Source of the DNA: Luteimonas sp. MC1750
Lineage (GTDB): Bacteria; Pseudomonadota; Gammaproteobacteria; Xanthomonadales; Xanthomonadaceae
Direction: 5' to 3'
DNA: 64,000 nt
Assembly: GCF_016615955.1 (NCBI RefSeq)
Contig: NZ_CP067113.1
Coordinates: forward strand, 1,922,001 to 1,986,000
Positions within the stretch are counted from its first letter, which is position 1. Each line of letters opens with the position of its first letter. Below the pieces are notes generated by a model. That model ran no database searches. It saw only the letters and a program-made list of their open reading frames with translations, and was not told the origin of the DNA. Shown one piece after another: positions 62,720-64,000 of the stretch. A program made the translations under genes and the position numbers.

Positions 62720-64000
62720 ACGGCCCGCCGCCGGACCGGCTGCTGCAGGTGCCGATCGAAGGCGGCGGCAGCGCGGTGCTGGCGGAACTGGAGGTGGCGG
62801 CCGTGGACCCGTCCCTGCCCGCGGCCACGCGCCAGCTCCTCGCGCAGGCGGCCGATGCGCTGCGCGCGGCCAGCGCCGATGTCCGCGACGCGCAGACGCG
62901 CTACCACGCGCTGTTCCACGCGGTGCCCGATCCGGTCAGCGTGATCGCCGCCGACGGCACGGTGCTCGACCTCAACCACGCCGGCATGGCCGCCTACCGC
63001 CGGCCCCGGCATGAGGTCGTCGGCCAGCCGATCCACGTGCTCAACCCCGACCTGCCCGAGGACCACATGGCACCGGTGCTGGAGGCGCTCGACCGCGGCG
63101 AGACCTACGTCATCGAGGTCAGCAACATGCGCGCCGACGGCACCCGTTTTCCCGTGGAGGTGCACTCGGCGGGCTTCGACCGCGACGGCCAGCGCTGCGT
63201 GGTGGCGGTCGCGCGCGACCTCAGCCGCCGGCGCGAGGCCGAGGTGCGCTACCACGACCTGCTCGAGCAGATCGACAAGGGCATCGTGATCCAGTCCGCG
63301 GACGGCAGCGTGCTGCACGCGAACTCCGCGGCGCTGCGCATGCTCGGCGTGCGCGAGGGCACGCCGGTGCCGCGCGACGGAAGCCTGCCGGCGCAGTGGA
63401 TGGCGCTGCGCGCCGACGGCAGCGAGCTGCCGCTGGCCGAGTACCCGTCCCTGCGCGCGCTGCATGAGGGGCGCATCGTGCGCAGCACCGTGCTCGGCCT
63501 GTTCCACCGCACCCAGCGCCGCCTGCTGTGGCTGTCGGTGACGTCGATTCCGCACTATGCCGCCGGCGGCGACCGCCCCGACCAGGTGCTGTCGATGTTC
63601 TCCGACGTCACCGGCCTCAAGCGCGACAGCGCGCTGTTCGACCGCGTGCAGGCGCTGGCCAGCATCGGCGGCTGGGAGTGGGACCGCGCCAGCGGCCAGC
63701 TCTACCTGACCCGCGAAGCCGCGCACATCCTGGGCCGGACGCGGCACCTTGGTTCGATGGAGGCGATGCTCGCCTGCCTGCTGACCGGCGACGCCGCGCG
63801 CCTGCGCCAGGTGCTGGCGGGGGCGACCGGCGGCACCGGCTTCGACCTCGACCTGCAGGGCCAGCGCGGCGACGGCCAGGCGTTCTGGGTGCGCGTGATC
63901 GGCGAGAGCGGCAGCGGCGTGGCCGGCTCGGCCCTGGTCACCGGGACCCTGCAGGACATCACCGTCAGCAAGCACGGCGAGCAGAACCTGCGCGTGCTGG
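62716..64000 (+). CDS. Multi-PAS signalling protein, cut by window edge
   Basis: At least 428 residues visible and still open. A GTG at 62716 overlaps the liuE stop (GTGA). Three PAS domains are visible: YHALFHAVPDPVSVIAADGT (about 75-180), YHDLLEQIDKGIVIQSADGS (about 180-300) and a third from about 315 (ALASIGGWEWDRASGQLY), ending near GTLQDITVSKHGEQNL. The output domain lies outside the window; GGDEF/EAL or histidine kinase would be typical. Translational coupling to a metabolic lyase is odd and may be incidental. Confidence 0.8.
   Translation, partial: MNGPPPDRLLQVPIEGGGSAVLAELEVAAVDPSLPAATRQLLAQAADALRAASADVRDAQTRYHALFHAVPDPVSVIAADGTVLDLNHAGMAAYRRPRHEVVGQPIHVLNPDLPEDHMAPVLEALDRGETYVIEVSNMRADGTRFPVEVHSAGFDRDGQRCVVAVARDLSRRREAEVRYHDLLEQIDKGIVIQSADGSVLHANSAALRMLGVREGTPVPRDGSLPAQWMALRADGSELPLAEYPSLRALHEGRIVRSTVLGLFHRTQRRLLWLSVTSIPHYAAGGDRPDQVLSMFSDVTGLKRDSALFDRVQALASIGGWEWDRASGQLYLTREAAHILGRTRHLGSMEAMLACLLTGDAARLRQVLAGATGGTGFDLDLQGQRGDGQAFWVRVIGESGSGVAGSALVTGTLQDITVSKHGEQNLRVL

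Overview
The window looks like chromosomal DNA of a high-GC gammaproteobacterium of the Lysobacteraceae/Xanthomonadaceae (Luteimonas- or Lysobacter-like). This is inferred from the GC-rich codon use, a Mn riboswitch ahead of a TerC/Alx gene, the bphO-bphP pair, leucine dehydrogenase beside liu genes, and hairpin repeats of the TGTAGGAGCGGCT type. No rRNA, tRNA or CRISPR array was seen. Both ends cut a signalling gene: a diguanylate cyclase at the left and a PAS-domain protein at the right.

1-23.5 kb is a patchwork of small envelope and secreted genes with much duplication and decay. It holds two near-copies of a Tat-exported threonine-aldolase-like enzyme, convergent remnants of an M20 peptidase and a class V aminotransferase, and a yybP-ykoY riboswitch followed by a TerC/Alx gene broken by an in-frame TGA. 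It also holds a full and a beheaded copy of an SDR-like gene, two copies of a small membrane protein, a hydrolase truncated by a nucleotidyltransferase gene, and two metzincin-like proteases without evident signal peptides. One of these proteases is translationally coupled to a stand-alone copy of its own N-terminal domain. Housekeeping genes here include rlmF, a membrane glycerophosphodiesterase, a MipA porin-like protein and an RcnB-like protein.

23.5-34.2 kb is a lower-GC defence island. It contains two membrane-anchored nucleases (DUF559-like with an OB-like tail, and Mrr-like) and an EcoRII-type restriction-modification module: a cytosine methyltransferase with an N-terminal HTH and a palindromic candidate operator, Vsr, and EcoRII. 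A tightly overlapping trio follows (GHKL/MORC-like ATPase, unknown protein, DUF6339-like protein), then a convergent, distinctly AT-richer HNH-DGQHR protein. The trio coupled to the R-M genes is the best candidate for an undescribed system.

34.4-44.4 kb carries the fused acyl-CoA mutase icmF, a bacteriophytochrome with no evident output domain and its heme oxygenase, an unusual papain-like/alpha-beta-hydrolase fusion, and a PLD-type cardiolipin synthase.

44.6-62.7 kb is a leucine/isovalerate degradation region: leucine dehydrogenase, isovaleryl-CoA dehydrogenase, thiolase, methylcrotonyl-CoA carboxylase beta, methylglutaconyl-CoA hydratase, methylcrotonyl-CoA carboxylase alpha and HMG-CoA lyase. 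Together they would take leucine to acetyl-CoA and acetoacetate. It is interleaved with a subtilase autotransporter, three small lipoproteins (two extremely alanine-rich), a bactofilin operon, a Fur-controlled feoAB operon, three hairpin-repeat clusters, and a GxxExxY gene flanked by 44-nt inverted repeats that separates liuC from liuD.
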